From Nitrospirota bacterium (GTDB taxonomy: Bacteria > Nitrospirota > Thermodesulfovibrionia > Thermodesulfovibrionales > UBA6898), in the NCBI GenBank assembly GCA_021811105.1, contig JAJZPM010000004.1, positions 110,672 through 174,671 of the forward strand: DNA of 64,000 bases. Reading direction: 5' to 3'. The translations under genes and the position numbers were made by a program. Position 1 is the stretch's first letter. Each line of letters begins with the position of its first letter. The notes under the pieces are model-generated. The model ran no database searches, was not told the DNA's origin, and saw nothing but the letters and a program-made list of their open reading frames with translations. Positions 53,935 to 63,247 of the stretch are shown in pieces.

Positions 53935-54732
53935 ATGAAGATCGAAGACCTCAGGCAGATCGGCGCTCGGCTCATGGATGAAATCCCCGCGCTCAAGCAG
54001 TCACCCGACCTCACGAAGTCCCTCGGCACCGGAGCAGCGGGAGACAAGACATTCCCGATCGACCGCAGGGCAGAGGAGATTATCATCGCCGGCCTCGACT
54101 CATGCGGTGAGCCCTGTACCGTCATATCCGAAGAGGCGGGCCTCGTGGACATCAGGGGAGGCGGTCTCCGGGTGATCATCGACCCGATTGACGGAAGCAA
54201 AAACGCTATAGCCGGGATCCCCTTCTTCTGCACCTCGATCGCCGCTGCGTCGGGCGAGACGATGGACAGTGTCTTTCTCTCCTATATTATCAACCTGTTG
54301 ACCGGAGACGAGTTCTGGGCCGAGAAATCTTCGGGGGCCTTCATGAACGGCAGCCGGCTCACGACACAGGGGGACGACCTTCTGTACCTGGTCGCCTACG
54401 AGGCCCAGGTCCCTTCCCGGGACCTGCCGCATATAATCCCTCTCTTGTCCGGAGCACGGAAGACCAGATGCTTCGGCTCGACAGCCCTCGATCTTGCGTA
54501 TCTTGCAGCTGGAGCGGTCAGCGTATTCGTATGTCCGGCGCCGTCGCGGAGCTTCGACTTCGCGGCCGGGTGGCTGCTTGTGAAAGAGGCGGGCGGGCTC
54601 GTGACCGATACCGGCGGGAATGAGATATCGAACGTCAGGCTCGGGCTCAGTCGAGCAACTCCCCTTCTGGCTTCCGGCAACCGAGCACTCCATCAAAAGG
54701 CACTGGGACTGCTGCTCGAGGAGAAGGCGTGA
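53935..54732 (+). CDS. Inositol monophosphatase-family phosphatase
   Basis: A 265-residue Mg2+-dependent phosphatase. Metal-site motifs are VISEEAGLVD (first Glu), VIIDPIDGSKNAIAGIPFFC (DPIDG with Ser in place of the usual Thr) and SRSFDFAAGWLLVKEAGG (C-terminal Asp). Substrate could be inositol phosphate, fructose-1,6-bisphosphate or PAP; the sequence does not decide. It is followed with a 4-base overlap by a zinc-ribbon membrane gene. Confidence 0.88.
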   Translation: MKIEDLRQIGARLMDEIPALKQSPDLTKSLGTGAAGDKTFPIDRRAEEIIIAGLDSCGEPCTVISEEAGLVDIRGGGLRVIIDPIDGSKNAIAGIPFFCTSIAAASGETMDSVFLSYIINLLTGDEFWAEKSSGAFMNGSRLTTQGDDLLYLVAYEAQVPSRDLPHIIPLLSGARKTRCFGSTALDLAYLAAGAVSVFVCPAPSRSFDFAAGWLLVKEAGGLVTDTGGNEISNVRLGLSRATPLLASGNRALHQKALGLLLEEKA

Positions 54733-55049
54733 GCAGGTTTCTGATATTCCTTCTCGCAGGGCTGGCCGGTGCGCTGATCGCAGACAAAAAGGGGAGAGAC
54801 AAGCTTATATGGTTTCTGCTCTGTTTCTTTTTCCCTCCGCTGCTCCTTCTGCTTTTGTTTCTGCCTCTGAAGCTGGCGGGCGGCAAGACAAAGCAATGTC
54901 CTTTTTGCTCGCGTGTCGTTTCCTCCGGGGATACCACCTGCAAATACTGCAAAAAGGAATTGCCGATCGAGATGGTACAATGTCCGGGCTGCGGGAGCTT
55001 CGTGCCCGGCAAGGGGTACTGCATCAAGTGCAACAGGGAGCTGAAATAA
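54729..55049 (+). CDS. Small membrane protein with two zinc ribbons
   Basis: A 106-residue protein with two membrane helices (FLIFLLAGLAGALIAD and LIWFLLCFFFPPLLLLLLFLPL) and two CXXC pairs twice over (CPFCSRVV/CKYCKKEL and CPGCGSFV/CIKCNREL), i.e. two double zinc ribbons. A GTG start overlaps the phosphatase stop. Function is unknown; it resembles small zinc-ribbon membrane proteins of unknown role. Confidence 0.75.
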   Translation: MSRFLIFLLAGLAGALIADKKGRDKLIWFLLCFFFPPLLLLLLFLPLKLAGGKTKQCPFCSRVVSSGDTTCKYCKKELPIEMVQCPGCGSFVPGKGYCIKCNRELK

Positions 55050-55051
55050 AC

Positions 55052-55084
55052 TTGACGGTGGGAGCATCCCGTCAAAGCTTTTTA
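55052..55084 (+). terminator. Intrinsic terminator after the zinc-ribbon gene
   Basis: TTGACGG/CCGTCAA stem with a 9-10-base loop (GGGAG...) followed by GCTTTTT, right after the stop codon of the zinc-ribbon gene. Confidence 0.75.
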
Positions 55085-55187
55085 GCGCGATGTTAGACAT
55101 TATTTGATGAGGACATGGTGTCGGGCAAACAATGCTTCACGCGCAATCACTATTAAGGCGGCAATCAAATAGCTGAACTTTGTCATC

Positions 55188-55331
55188 CTATCTCAAAATG
55201 CAGTTTCTTCAAAAAGTGCTCTTCTCGCCGTCATTCCCGTGAAGACGGGAATCCAGTGTTTTCGAGGAGTTCTGGATACCCGCCTCCGCGGGTATGACAA
55301 ACTAAGCAGCGGCAAGTCGATTTTGAGATAG
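55188..55331. repeat. REP/MITE-like repeat with inverted ends
   Basis: CTATCTCAAAAT (55188-55199) and its reverse complement ATTTTGAGATAG (55320-55331) bound a 144-bp segment. Inside are two hairpins, CCCGT/ACGGG (TCATTCCCGTGAAGACGGGA) and CCCGCCTCCGCGGGT, the common bacterial interspersed pattern beginning GTCATTCCCG and ending GGGTATGACA. The remaining intergenic sequence 55085-55484 shows nothing recognisable. Confidence 0.75.
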
Positions 55332-55484
55332 ATTCTAATAACGTCATCTTACTTCTGAACTTCTTGTTCCCGTTTTCCAGCGCGGCTTCGGATGCGGCAC
55401 GGAATCGCTGCAAAAAGCTCTTCGGGCCACTCTCAGCAGCCTTAACGCCAATTTATGCAACGGCATCAATAGCCCTGATGAGCG

Positions 55485-57209
55485 CTATCGGATATACGCT
55501 TCCGTCACATACCGCCTCATCATGCGGTGGGTATTGAAGTAATAGGCGTTCTTGCCGATGGCGTTCTGCATCATCCGTATCCAGGTGTGCCGGTCGTCGT
55601 AAAATATGGGGATGATCATATGTTCGAGCTTATGGTACAGGTCCTCTGCATCCCGTGCGTCTGCATCAGCGCCCGGCGCAAGCTCATGGGGCGGCGGCCC
55701 TATAGACCATCCGGTGAACCCCTCGATATGTCCCTCTATCCACCATCCGTCGAGCACGCTGAAATTCATGACGCCGTTATGGGTCGCCTTCATGCCGCTC
55801 GTCCCTGAGGCCTCCAGCGGCCGCAGGGGGGTGTTCATCCATATGTCGACGCCCGATACAATCTTCAGCGCCGTTGCCATGTTGTAGTTTTTCAGGTAGA
55901 CGATCTTTATCTTGTCCCGGAGAAGCCCCTTATACCTGAAAATGTTCTGGATCAGCTGCTTGCCCGGCTCGTCCTGGGGGTGGGCCTTGCCGGCGTAGAC
56001 TAGCTGAATCTTGCCGGCGCCTATGCGTTCGAGGCGGGGAAGGTCCCTGAAGAGAAGGTCAGCCCTTTTATAGGCTGTAGCCCTTCTCGCAAAGCCGACG
56101 GTGAGAACATCCGGTGAAAGTTCATCGCCAGTCTGCTCTCTTACCAACCCGAGAAGATCTCGTTTGGCGGCGAGATGGGCTTCCCAGAGCCTGTTATCAG
56201 GGATGCGGCCGATTCTTACGAAGAGTTCCGGTTCATTGGCCCATCCCGGAAGGTATTCGTCATATAATCTCCTGAAGCTGTCGCAGGTCCAGGTGAATGA
56301 GTGGACTCCGTTCGTGATCGCGTGTATCTCGTACCCGGGGAACATGCTCTGGGAGACCTCTCCGTGTTTCTTTGCCACCCCGTTTATGTAGCGGCTCAGA
56401 TTCAGGGCAAGCATCGTCATATTGAGATAATCCTTCCCGGCGAGGTCCTTCAGGACCGGCACGGGAATGATCTCGCCCATTACCCTCGCCACAAGGTCGT
56501 ACGGAAATTTATCGTGGCCGGCTTCCACCGGCGTATGGGTCGTGAAGACGCAGAGGTTCTTCACGCTCGTCTTGTCCCAGACGAGCTTCTCGTCCCAGAC
56601 GTCCTCTATCGGTTTTTTGAACCGGTTTAAGAGCTCCAGCGTGAGGAAACTTGCATGGCCCTCGTTCATATGATATTTCTTTATCTCAAACCCCATCTCG
56701 TGGAGCATTCTCACGCCGCCCAGCCCGAGCGCAATCTCCTGCTTCAGCCGGTATTCCTTGTCTCCGCCGTACAGATAGGCGGTGATCTCGCGGTCCTTCG
56801 GCTGGTTGTCGGCGAGGTCCGTGTCGAGGAAGAAGACCGGGACATATCCGCCGGTGAGACTTTTTACATTGTATTGCCACGCCTGGAGAGAGACTTCGCG
56901 CCCTTCGATCGTGACGGTCACCCGCTGGGGGAGGAGTTCCATGTAGCGGGAGGGGTCCCATTCGAAGGGCCTCTCGATCTGCCGGCCGGCTTCATCGATG
57001 TCCTGGATGAAATATCCCTTCCTGCTCAGCAGCGTCACCGCCACCATCGGCAACCTAAGGTCAGCGGCAGAGCGTATCGTGTCGCCGGCGAGCACGCCGA
57101 GCCCGCCGCTGTATGTCGGGATGTCGTTGTGGACCCCTATCTCCATCGAAAAATATGCGATCTTCGGCTCCTTGGTCAGCTCATATAACTGCTCGATTAC
57201 TCCGGCCAT
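55485..57209 (-). CDS. glgP: Alpha-glucan phosphorylase
   Basis: A 574-residue protein of the short alpha-glucan phosphorylase type. It releases glucose-1-phosphate from glycogen or maltodextrin with pyridoxal phosphate. Features are AYFSMEIGVHNDIPTYSGGLGVLAGD at the N-terminus, YHMNEGHASFLTLEL, HAITNGVHSFTWT, VGFARRATAYKRADLLF and the PLP lysine region EASGTSGMKATHNGVMNFSVLDGWW. AAGGAGAATAC precedes the ATG. It is monocistronic here and not linked to other glycogen genes. The C-terminus is normal (the chain ends MRRYVTEAYIR). Confidence 0.93.
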   Translation of the reverse strand: MAGVIEQLYELTKEPKIAYFSMEIGVHNDIPTYSGGLGVLAGDTIRSAADLRLPMVAVTLLSRKGYFIQDIDEAGRQIERPFEWDPSRYMELLPQRVTVTIEGREVSLQAWQYNVKSLTGGYVPVFFLDTDLADNQPKDREITAYLYGGDKEYRLKQEIALGLGGVRMLHEMGFEIKKYHMNEGHASFLTLELLNRFKKPIEDVWDEKLVWDKTSVKNLCVFTTHTPVEAGHDKFPYDLVARVMGEIIPVPVLKDLAGKDYLNMTMLALNLSRYINGVAKKHGEVSQSMFPGYEIHAITNGVHSFTWTCDSFRRLYDEYLPGWANEPELFVRIGRIPDNRLWEAHLAAKRDLLGLVREQTGDELSPDVLTVGFARRATAYKRADLLFRDLPRLERIGAGKIQLVYAGKAHPQDEPGKQLIQNIFRYKGLLRDKIKIVYLKNYNMATALKIVSGVDIWMNTPLRPLEASGTSGMKATHNGVMNFSVLDGWWIEGHIEGFTGWSIGPPPHELAPGADADARDAEDLYHKLEHMIIPIFYDDRHTWIRMMQNAIGKNAYYFNTHRMMRRYVTEAYIR

Positions 57210-57365
57210 CGTTTCGTATTCTCCTTTTTTCTCTTTCCGGGAAACAGATCGCTGTCCGCCCCGGTCCGAATTTACCGGGGAAAGACATCGAAATTGCTGC
57301 GGATTCTCACCTCGTCCAGTTACATTATAGCAGCTGTGCCGAGTTTTGTTTATTTTCCGGTTTCA

Positions 57366-57394
57366 TTGAAAAAAATACGTCCATTTGGTACTAT
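57366..57394 (+). promoter_or_regulatory. Putative sigma-70 promoter of the RDD gene and rod-shape operon
   Basis: TTGAAA at 57366-57371, 17-base spacer, TACTAT at 57389-57394, with the ATG at 57400 only 5 bases later. The -10 box is weak. Confidence 0.4.
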
Positions 57395-57399
57395 CTTGA

Positions 57400-57807
57400 A
57401 TGTCCGAGGAACAAAAGAGGGCAGGGCTTCTTCTGAGGACTGCGGCAAAAATCGTTGATTTCATTCTCATCGCAGCAGTCATAGAAATAATCCCGAGGGC
57501 CGGCTTTTACGCGGGGCTGATGTATCTGCTTTTGGGAGACGGTTTTTTCGACGGCAGGAGTGTCGGCAAAAAACTGCTCAGGCTGAAGGTCCTTTCCGCG
57601 GAGACCGGCGGTCCCTGCTCTTTTAAGGATTCCATACTGCGGAACTGCACGTTCGGCGTGGGATACGCGCTCTGGATTGTCCCGTTCATCGGCTGGATAT
57701 TTATCGTGATGGTTTCCGTCGTCGAGTTCCTTCTCGTCCTTGGCAGTAAAGACGGCATGCGTCTTGGGGACGAGATCGCGAAGACGGTAGTGATAGAAAC
57801 TTTATAG
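57400..57807 (+). CDS. RDD-family membrane protein
   Basis: A 135-residue protein of the RDD family: [24 protein letters not shown] (the R and DF of the signature), [19 protein letters not shown] and three membrane segments including [23 protein letters not shown]. Function is unknown; members may be antiporters or membrane scaffolds. It ends 16 bases before mreB and may be cotranscribed with it. No ribosome binding site is visible. Confidence 0.8.
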   Translation: MSEEQKRAGLLLRTAAKIVDFILIAAVIEIIPRAGFYAGLMYLLLGDGFFDGRSVGKKLLRLKVLSAETGGPCSFKDSILRNCTFGVGYALWIVPFIGWIFIVMVSVVEFLLVLGSKDGMRLGDEIAKTVVIETL

Positions 57808-57823
57808 CCACCCCGGAGGAAAC

Positions 57824-58855
57824 ATGTTTTTCCATAACATACTCGGATTGTTTTCGAACGATCTTGCAATAGATCTCGGAACCGCCAACACCCTCGTTTA
57901 CGTGAGAGGAAAAGGGATCGTCTGCGACGAACCGTCCGTCGTCGTCATCAGGAAGGACAATAAAAAGACGGTCGCGGTCGGCGCCGAGGCGAAGCGGATG
58001 CTCGGCAAGACCCCTTCGAACATTATGGCCATCAGGCCGATGAAAGACGGCGTCATCGCGGACTTCGACGCCACCGGCGAGATGCTGAAATACTTCATCA
58101 AGAAGGTCCATAACCGGCGGAGCTTCGTGTCGCCGCGAGTGATCGTCGGCGTGCCGTCGGGGATCACGCAGGTGGAGCAGCGGGCGGTCAAGGACGCCGC
58201 CGAGGCATCGGGCGCAAGAGAGGTCTATCTGCTCGAAGAACCGATGGCGGCCGCAATCGGCGTGGGGCTCCCGGTCGGCGAACCTTCGGGAAACATGATC
58301 GTCGATATCGGCGGGGGCACCACCGACGTCGCCGTCATCTCCCTGGACGGCGTGGTTTACAGCAAGGCGGTAAGGGTCGGCGGCGACAAGATGGACGAGT
58401 CGATCATGGCGTACATCAAGAGGCGCTATAACCTGATGATCGGCGAGACGACGACCGAGCTGATCAAGATCGAGATCGGCTCTGCCTGCGATGTGGGTAC
58501 GACGGAAAAAAGGATGATGGACATCAAGGGCCGCGACCTGATATCCGGCATACCCAAGACTATCACGATCAACGAAGACGAGATCCGGGAGGCGCTTTCG
58601 GAGCCGATCAACATCATCCTGGACACGATCAAAGTCGCCCTCGAAAATACGCCGCCCGAGCTGGCGGCCGACATCGTCGACAGGGGCATCGTCCTGGCAG
58701 GAGGAGGCGCACTCCTTCGCGGCATCGATGTCCTGATCAAGCAGGAGACCAGCCTTCCTGTCATCGTCGCCGAGAACCCTCTTACCGCGGTCGTCATGGG
58801 GGTCGGCAAGATGCTCGATGAACTGGAAATGCTTCGCAGAATTGCGATAACATAG
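57824..58855 (+). CDS. mreB: Rod-shape-determining protein MreB
   Basis: A 343-residue bacterial actin that polymerises on the inner membrane and directs cell elongation. Family motifs are [21 protein letters not shown] (phosphate 1), [46 protein letters not shown] (phosphate 2) and [17 protein letters not shown] (adenosine). GGAGGAAAC stands before the ATG. It starts the mreBCD-mrdA-rodA run. Confidence 0.97.
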   Translation: MFFHNILGLFSNDLAIDLGTANTLVYVRGKGIVCDEPSVVVIRKDNKKTVAVGAEAKRMLGKTPSNIMAIRPMKDGVIADFDATGEMLKYFIKKVHNRRSFVSPRVIVGVPSGITQVEQRAVKDAAEASGAREVYLLEEPMAAAIGVGLPVGEPSGNMIVDIGGGTTDVAVISLDGVVYSKAVRVGGDKMDESIMAYIKRRYNLMIGETTTELIKIEIGSACDVGTTEKRMMDIKGRDLISGIPKTITINEDEIREALSEPINIILDTIKVALENTPPELAADIVDRGIVLAGGGALLRGIDVLIKQETSLPVIVAENPLTAVVMGVGKMLDELEMLRRIAIT

Positions 58856-58858
58856 TTA

Positions 58859-59641
58859 ATGCCGCGAAGAAAGATGTTTCTTTTCCTGGCCGTCGCCGTA
58901 TTTTCGTTCGTCCTCATGACGTACCAGAGCAGAAAAGGCCACACCCTCTCGGTCGATTTCACGGGCGGGCTTCTTAACTCGATGCATGCCGCAACCCAGT
59001 CGGTCACGGACGCGATAAAGAGGCCGTTCAGGATGATCGCCCTCCGGGATGCCGAAAATACAGCACTGAAAAAGCGCGTGCAGGAGCTCCTCCTCGAAAG
59101 GGAAAAGTATCGCGAGGCGATGCTCGAAGACAAGCGGCTGAGAGAGCTGCTGGCCCTCAGGGAGCGTCACAAGGATTACGTGGCGGCGGCGAGGGTGATC
59201 GCACGGGGCATCGACAACTGGACACACACGTTTCTCCTCGATAAAGGCTCGGCCGACGGGATCGACAAGGACATGACCGCGATCACACCGAAGGGGCTCG
59301 CCGGCAAGATCACAAGCGTGACCGGCTCCTATTCGCGCCTCCTCTTGCTGAATGACATCAACTTTTCGGCTTCGGTGAGGCTTCAGGGCAGCAGGACTGA
59401 AGGGGTACTTTCCGGCACCGGCACGAGTAGATGCATACTGAAATACGTCTCCTTTGAGGAGCCGGTAAAAGCCGGCGAGATCGTGATCACCTCGGGTCTC
59501 GACATGCTTTTCCCTCCGGGGATACCGGTCGGCTATGTATCGAAGGTAGGCGGCCGGGCGGACGAGTCGAACTTCCAGTATCTCGAGGTGCAACCGTTTC
59601 AGGACAGTGCCGCAATGGAAGAAGTGATCATCGTCAAATGA
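58859..59641 (+). CDS. mreC: Rod-shape-determining protein MreC
   Basis: A 260-residue protein with an N-terminal membrane helix (MFLFLAVAVFSFVLMTYQS), a coiled coil (NTALKKRVQELLLEREKYREAMLEDKRL) and the periplasmic beta domain (AARVIARGIDNWTHTFLLDKGSADGIDKDM, GLAGKITSVTGSYSRLLLL). It links MreB to the wall-synthesis enzymes. It lies 3 bases after mreB and overlaps mreD by 4 bases. Confidence 0.95.
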   Translation: MPRRKMFLFLAVAVFSFVLMTYQSRKGHTLSVDFTGGLLNSMHAATQSVTDAIKRPFRMIALRDAENTALKKRVQELLLEREKYREAMLEDKRLRELLALRERHKDYVAAARVIARGIDNWTHTFLLDKGSADGIDKDMTAITPKGLAGKITSVTGSYSRLLLLNDINFSASVRLQGSRTEGVLSGTGTSRCILKYVSFEEPVKAGEIVITSGLDMLFPPGIPVGYVSKVGGRADESNFQYLEVQPFQDSAAMEEVIIVK

Positions 59642-60093
59642 GATATCTCTTCCTCGCCATCGCCGTATTGCTCGCCTTTTTCCTTCAGGGGAGGATTTCC
59701 GTCCTCGGCATCTCGCCGGACCTCACGGCGCTAGTCGTCTTCTATACCGGTCTGCGATACGGCGAAACCAAAGGACTTCTGCTGGGCATCATCACCGGCG
59801 CGATCGAAGACAGCCTCTCTCTCTCGTTTATCGGGCCGCATATGCTGAGCAAGGCGATCATCGGTTTTTCCTCATACTTCTTCGTTTCGGGCGGCCTGCT
59901 GAGGTGGACCCCGGTACTGGGCATCTTCTCGATCGCGTTCCTGACGTTTACCGACAATCTGGTCGTCTTCCTGACGAAGGCGATGTTCGACAGGATGCCG
60001 GCACTTTTTTCGACCGCCCTGTCCGTCTCGTTCATGCAGTCGCTTCTGAACGCGCCGGCGGGGATATTCATAAGGCCGAAGCATGTTGACTGA
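59638..60093 (+). CDS. mreD: Rod-shape-determining protein MreD
   Basis: A 151-residue membrane protein with five or so helices (LFLAIAVLLAFFLQGRI, GISPDLTALVVFYTGLRYGETKGLLLG, SLSFIGPHMLSKAIIGFSSYF), the pattern of MreD. It overlaps mreC by 4 bases and mrdA by 11 bases. Confidence 0.93.
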   Translation: MRYLFLAIAVLLAFFLQGRISVLGISPDLTALVVFYTGLRYGETKGLLLGIITGAIEDSLSLSFIGPHMLSKAIIGFSSYFFVSGGLLRWTPVLGIFSIAFLTFTDNLVVFLTKAMFDRMPALFSTALSVSFMQSLLNAPAGIFIRPKHVD

Positions 60094-61864
60094 GAAAAAC
60101 GGTCTCGATAAGGTCCGCATCATCGGGTATGTCATCATCGCGGGGTTCCTTATTCTTCTCATCAGACTGTGGCAGCTGCAGATCCTTCAGGGCACCGAAT
60201 ACAGGAAGATATCCGAATCGAACCGGCTCAGGGTCATCGGCATCCCGGCCCCGAGGGGGATCATCTACGACAGAAACGGCATCCCGCTCGTCAGGAACAT
60301 ACCGTATTTCTGTGCCTCCCTGATCCCCGGCGAATTTGATGAGGAGAATGTCCGGGGGGTTGCAAAGCTGCTCGACATGACCGAGGAAGAAGTGGAGGAA
60401 AAAATCTCCAAAAAGGGGGAGAGCCCTTTCTCGCCCGTGAGGCTGAAGGAGGGGCTTTCCTTCAAGGAAGTGAACTATATCGAGGCGAGGCGTTCGGATT
60501 TTCCGGGGCTCATGATCGAGATCGAGGTCAGCCGGGGGTATATCTTCGGGAAGACCGGCGCGCACCTGATCGGCTATCTCGGAAAGCTGACCCCGGCCCA
60601 GTCGAAGGACCCGCAGTTCAGAGACGTTCCTCCCGATGCCTTCATCGGACAGTGGGGAGTTGAAAAACTGTACGACAAGACCTTGCGGGGAATCGCCGGC
60701 CAGAGGGTGATCGAGGTCGATGCGCTCGGGAGAGAGATACGGCTCCTGCAGGAGAAACCGCCGGTAAAAGGGACCGACCTCACCCTGAGCATCGATATAG
60801 CCCTGCAGGAGGCGGCGGACAAGGCGTTCGAAGACAGAACAGGGGCGCTCGTGGCGCTTCAGCCCGACACAGGCGAGATATTAGGTTATGTGAGTTCGCC
60901 CTCCTTCGACCCGAACAAATTCGTAAAGGGCATCACCCGCGAAGAATGGGAATCTCTGAGCAGCGACAAGAACCTGCCGATGTTGAACAGGGCGATACAG
61001 AGCCAGTACCCGCCCGGCTCCACCTTCAAGATCATCATGGCGATCGCCGGGCTCGAAGAGGGTGTCATCGACACCTCGACGAAGGTCGACTGCAGGGGAG
61101 GGATAAGTTTCGGCAGGTGGCACTTCGGCTGCTGGCGTAAAGGAGGACACGGCATAATCTCCCTGCACAGGGCCCTTGTCGAATCCTGTGATGTGTATTT
61201 TTACGAAGTGGGAAGGCGTCTCGGAATAGACAAGATATATGAGTATGCCTCGCGGTTCGGACTCGGCAAGACGACGGGGATCCCTCTCGGCGCCGAAAGG
61301 AAGGGGCTGATACCGAATACGAAATGGAAGATGAATGCAAAAAAGGCCCCGTGGTTCCTGGGCGAGACCTTCGTGAATTCGATCGGCCAGGGATATGTTT
61401 CGGCGACCCCGGTGCAGATGGCCGACATGATGAGCGCGGTAGCCAACGGCGGAAGCGTCTACCGGCCGTCGCTGCTTAAGGGCTCGAAGCCGGTGCTTCT
61501 GATTAACGCAGGCATAAAGCCCGAGACGCTCGATACGGTGAAGTCGGCGCTCAGCGGCGTCGTGAACGAGCCGTCGGGTACCGGATGGGTCGCGAAGTCC
61601 GGCGCGACGACGATCGGCGGAAAAACAGGGACCGCCCAGGTCGTCGGCCTTCGCAAAGGTTCGGCGTCCCTCTCAGAGAAATTCAGGGACCATGCCTGGT
61701 TCGTTGCGTTCGCGCCGGTCGAAAAGCCCGAGGTCGCGATGTCCGTACTCGTGGAACACGGCGGCCACGGCGGCAGCGCCGCGGCACCGATCGCAAAAAA
61801 GGCGATCGAGGCGTATCTGCTCCCTGTCGAAAAGAAGAAGGAGTTGGCCGGTGTTCAAAATTGA
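60083..61864 (+). CDS. mrdA: Penicillin-binding protein 2 (elongation-specific transpeptidase)
   Basis: A 593-residue class B PBP. A single membrane helix (IIGYVIIAGFLILLIRLWQLQIL) precedes the dimerisation domain (NRLRVIGIPAPRGIIYDRNG) and the transpeptidase domain with SxxK in YPPGSTFKIIMA, the second motif in VESCDVYFYEV and KTG in IGGKTGTAQV. It crosslinks peptidoglycan in the elongasome with RodA and MreC. Length is typical. Confidence 0.97.
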   Translation: MLTEKNGLDKVRIIGYVIIAGFLILLIRLWQLQILQGTEYRKISESNRLRVIGIPAPRGIIYDRNGIPLVRNIPYFCASLIPGEFDEENVRGVAKLLDMTEEEVEEKISKKGESPFSPVRLKEGLSFKEVNYIEARRSDFPGLMIEIEVSRGYIFGKTGAHLIGYLGKLTPAQSKDPQFRDVPPDAFIGQWGVEKLYDKTLRGIAGQRVIEVDALGREIRLLQEKPPVKGTDLTLSIDIALQEAADKAFEDRTGALVALQPDTGEILGYVSSPSFDPNKFVKGITREEWESLSSDKNLPMLNRAIQSQYPPGSTFKIIMAIAGLEEGVIDTSTKVDCRGGISFGRWHFGCWRKGGHGIISLHRALVESCDVYFYEVGRRLGIDKIYEYASRFGLGKTTGIPLGAERKGLIPNTKWKMNAKKAPWFLGETFVNSIGQGYVSATPVQMADMMSAVANGGSVYRPSLLKGSKPVLLINAGIKPETLDTVKSALSGVVNEPSGTGWVAKSGATTIGGKTGTAQVVGLRKGSASLSEKFRDHAWFVAFAPVEKPEVAMSVLVEHGGHGGSAAAPIAKKAIEAYLLPVEKKKELAGVQN

Positions 61865-62972
61865 CCGCAGGCTGATACAGAACTTCGACGGGGTCACCTT
61901 CATGACGGTGATCGCCATATCCGTCATCGGCATTCTCACCGTCTTCAGCGCGACCCGGCAGCCGGGCGTAGAGACGCAGTCGCCGCTTTTCATCAAGCAG
62001 GCGGTGTGGCTGGTCATCGGCCTTTTCGGGCTATTGGCTGCCGTAAGTTTCGACTATGTCTGGCTCAGCCGGATATCACTTCCCGCCTATGTCACCGGCG
62101 TAGCCCTCCTCGCCGTGGTCCTGGTCATGGGCAAGACCGGCATGGGCGCACAGCGTTGGATAAGCCTCGGCCCCATCGCCTTCCAGCCGTCGGAGTTCTT
62201 CAAACTAATCTTCATCGTCATGCTCTCCCAGTACCTGAGCATTATCCGGAGCCCCGTCGGCATCGGCCAGATGCTCAGGGTCTTCTTCGTCATCGTCTTT
62301 CTCCCCTTTGTCATGCTCGTCAAACAGCCTGACCTCGGGACCGCAATCGTGGTGCTCACCATCTTTTTTGCGATTATGCTCGCAAAGGGACTGCGGAGGC
62401 AGGCAGTAGCCATGATCGTGCTGATAGGGCTGGTCTCTCTGCCTTTCCTCGGAAATATCATGTGGACGGGCCTGAAGGACTATCAGAAAAACAGGCTGAT
62501 CGCCTTTATCGACCCGGGGGCCGACCCGGCCGGCATAGGATATCATATCAACCAGTCGAAGGTTGCGGTCGGGTCCGGCGAGTTCTTCGGCAAGGGGTTT
62601 CTGCACGGGACTCAGGGGCCTTTCCGGTTCCTGCCGGAGAGGCATACTGACTTCATCTTCGCGGTCTTCGCCGAGGAATGGGGTTTCCTCGGTTCGGTCG
62701 TTCTCCTCTTTCTGTATCTCCTCCTCATCCTGCGGGGGCTCGATACGGTCAGGAAGGCAAAGGACGAATTCGGCAGGATGCTTGCGGCGGGGATCACCTT
62801 CATGTTCTGCACCTACTTTTTCATCAACGTCGGCATGACCCTCGGGATGATGCCGGTCGTCGGCATCCCGCTGCCGTTCATGAGCTACGGCGGCACCGCG
62901 CTCCTTTCGAATTTCATCTCGGCCGGGGTGCTCATCAACATCCGGACGAGACGGTTCAGCCTCTTTTATTAA
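61851..62972 (+). CDS. rodA: Rod-shape-determining SEDS glycosyltransferase RodA
   Basis: A 373-residue SEDS polymerase with about ten membrane helices. Motifs include MGKTGMGAQRWISLGPIAFQPSEFFKL, VKQPDLGTAIVVLTIFFAIML, GKGFLHGTQGPFRFLPERHTDFIFAVFAEEWGFLG and GMMPVVGIPLPFMSYGGTALL. It polymerises glycan strands with PBP2. The GTG at 61851, overlapping mrdA by 14 bases and preceded by AAGAAGGAG, gives the normal N-terminus; a longer open frame to 61692 reads through mrdA in another frame and is spurious. Confidence 0.96.
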   Translation: MFKIDRRLIQNFDGVTFMTVIAISVIGILTVFSATRQPGVETQSPLFIKQAVWLVIGLFGLLAAVSFDYVWLSRISLPAYVTGVALLAVVLVMGKTGMGAQRWISLGPIAFQPSEFFKLIFIVMLSQYLSIIRSPVGIGQMLRVFFVIVFLPFVMLVKQPDLGTAIVVLTIFFAIMLAKGLRRQAVAMIVLIGLVSLPFLGNIMWTGLKDYQKNRLIAFIDPGADPAGIGYHINQSKVAVGSGEFFGKGFLHGTQGPFRFLPERHTDFIFAVFAEEWGFLGSVVLLFLYLLLILRGLDTVRKAKDEFGRMLAAGITFMFCTYFFINVGMTLGMMPVVGIPLPFMSYGGTALLSNFISAGVLINIRTRRFSLFY

Positions 62973-63066
62973 GACGGCTGTTTTTGCTATAATTCTATTT
63001 CGGATTTATTTAATTTGCTTGGCTGTTGTTCTTTAAACTATTCACTGTTTACTGTTCACTCTAAAT

Positions 63067-63142
63067 GGCGGTGTAGCTCAGGTGGTAGAGCATGCGACTC
63101 ATATTCGCAGTGTCCGGGGTTCAAATCCCTGCACCGCCACCA
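63067..63142 (+). tRNA. tRNA with CAT anticodon (Met elongator or Ile2), CCA encoded
   Basis: Acceptor stem GGCGGTG/CACCGCC, D arm GCTCAGGTGGTAGAGC, anticodon stem TGCGA/TCGCA with loop CTCATAT (CAT at 63100-63102), T arm CGGGG-TTCAAAT-CCCTG and encoded ACCA. The lack of initiator features argues for elongator Met or the lysidine-modified Ile2. The anticodon stem TGCGA/TCGCA resembles E. coli Ile2, so the isotype is unsettled. Confidence 0.95.
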
Positions 63143-63149
63143 TTCCTTC

Positions 63150-63189
63150 CAAAATCGGAATGTTGTGATTTCAATAGCTTCCGATTTTG
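63150..63189. terminator. Hairpin after the tRNA gene
   Basis: Inverted repeat CAAAATCGGAA/TTCCGATTTTG with an 18-base spacer starts 8 bases after the tRNA and may end its transcript. There is no long T-tract apart from TTTTG in the stem and a TTTTTT at 63209-63215. Confidence 0.5.
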
Positions 63190-63221
63190 CCATTGTCAAA
63201 ATCACGGATTTTTTAAGGCTC

Positions 63222-63247
63222 TGTAGTGTCTCCGAGGAGCCACTACA
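63222..63247. repeat. Hairpin made of the MITE-like inverted repeats
   Basis: TGTAGTGTCTCC followed directly by GAGGAGCCACTACA forms a nearly perfect palindromic hairpin whose arms match the 11-bp terminal inverted repeat of the element at 35774-35926 (one mismatch on the right). It looks like an internally deleted remnant. No CTAG duplication is present. Confidence 0.6.

Noticed and set aside
61692..61850. 53-codon N-terminal extension of RodA
   Set aside because: Arg/Ser-rich out-of-frame reading of mrdA; the GTG at 61851 has a Shine-Dalgarno and a normal N-terminus.
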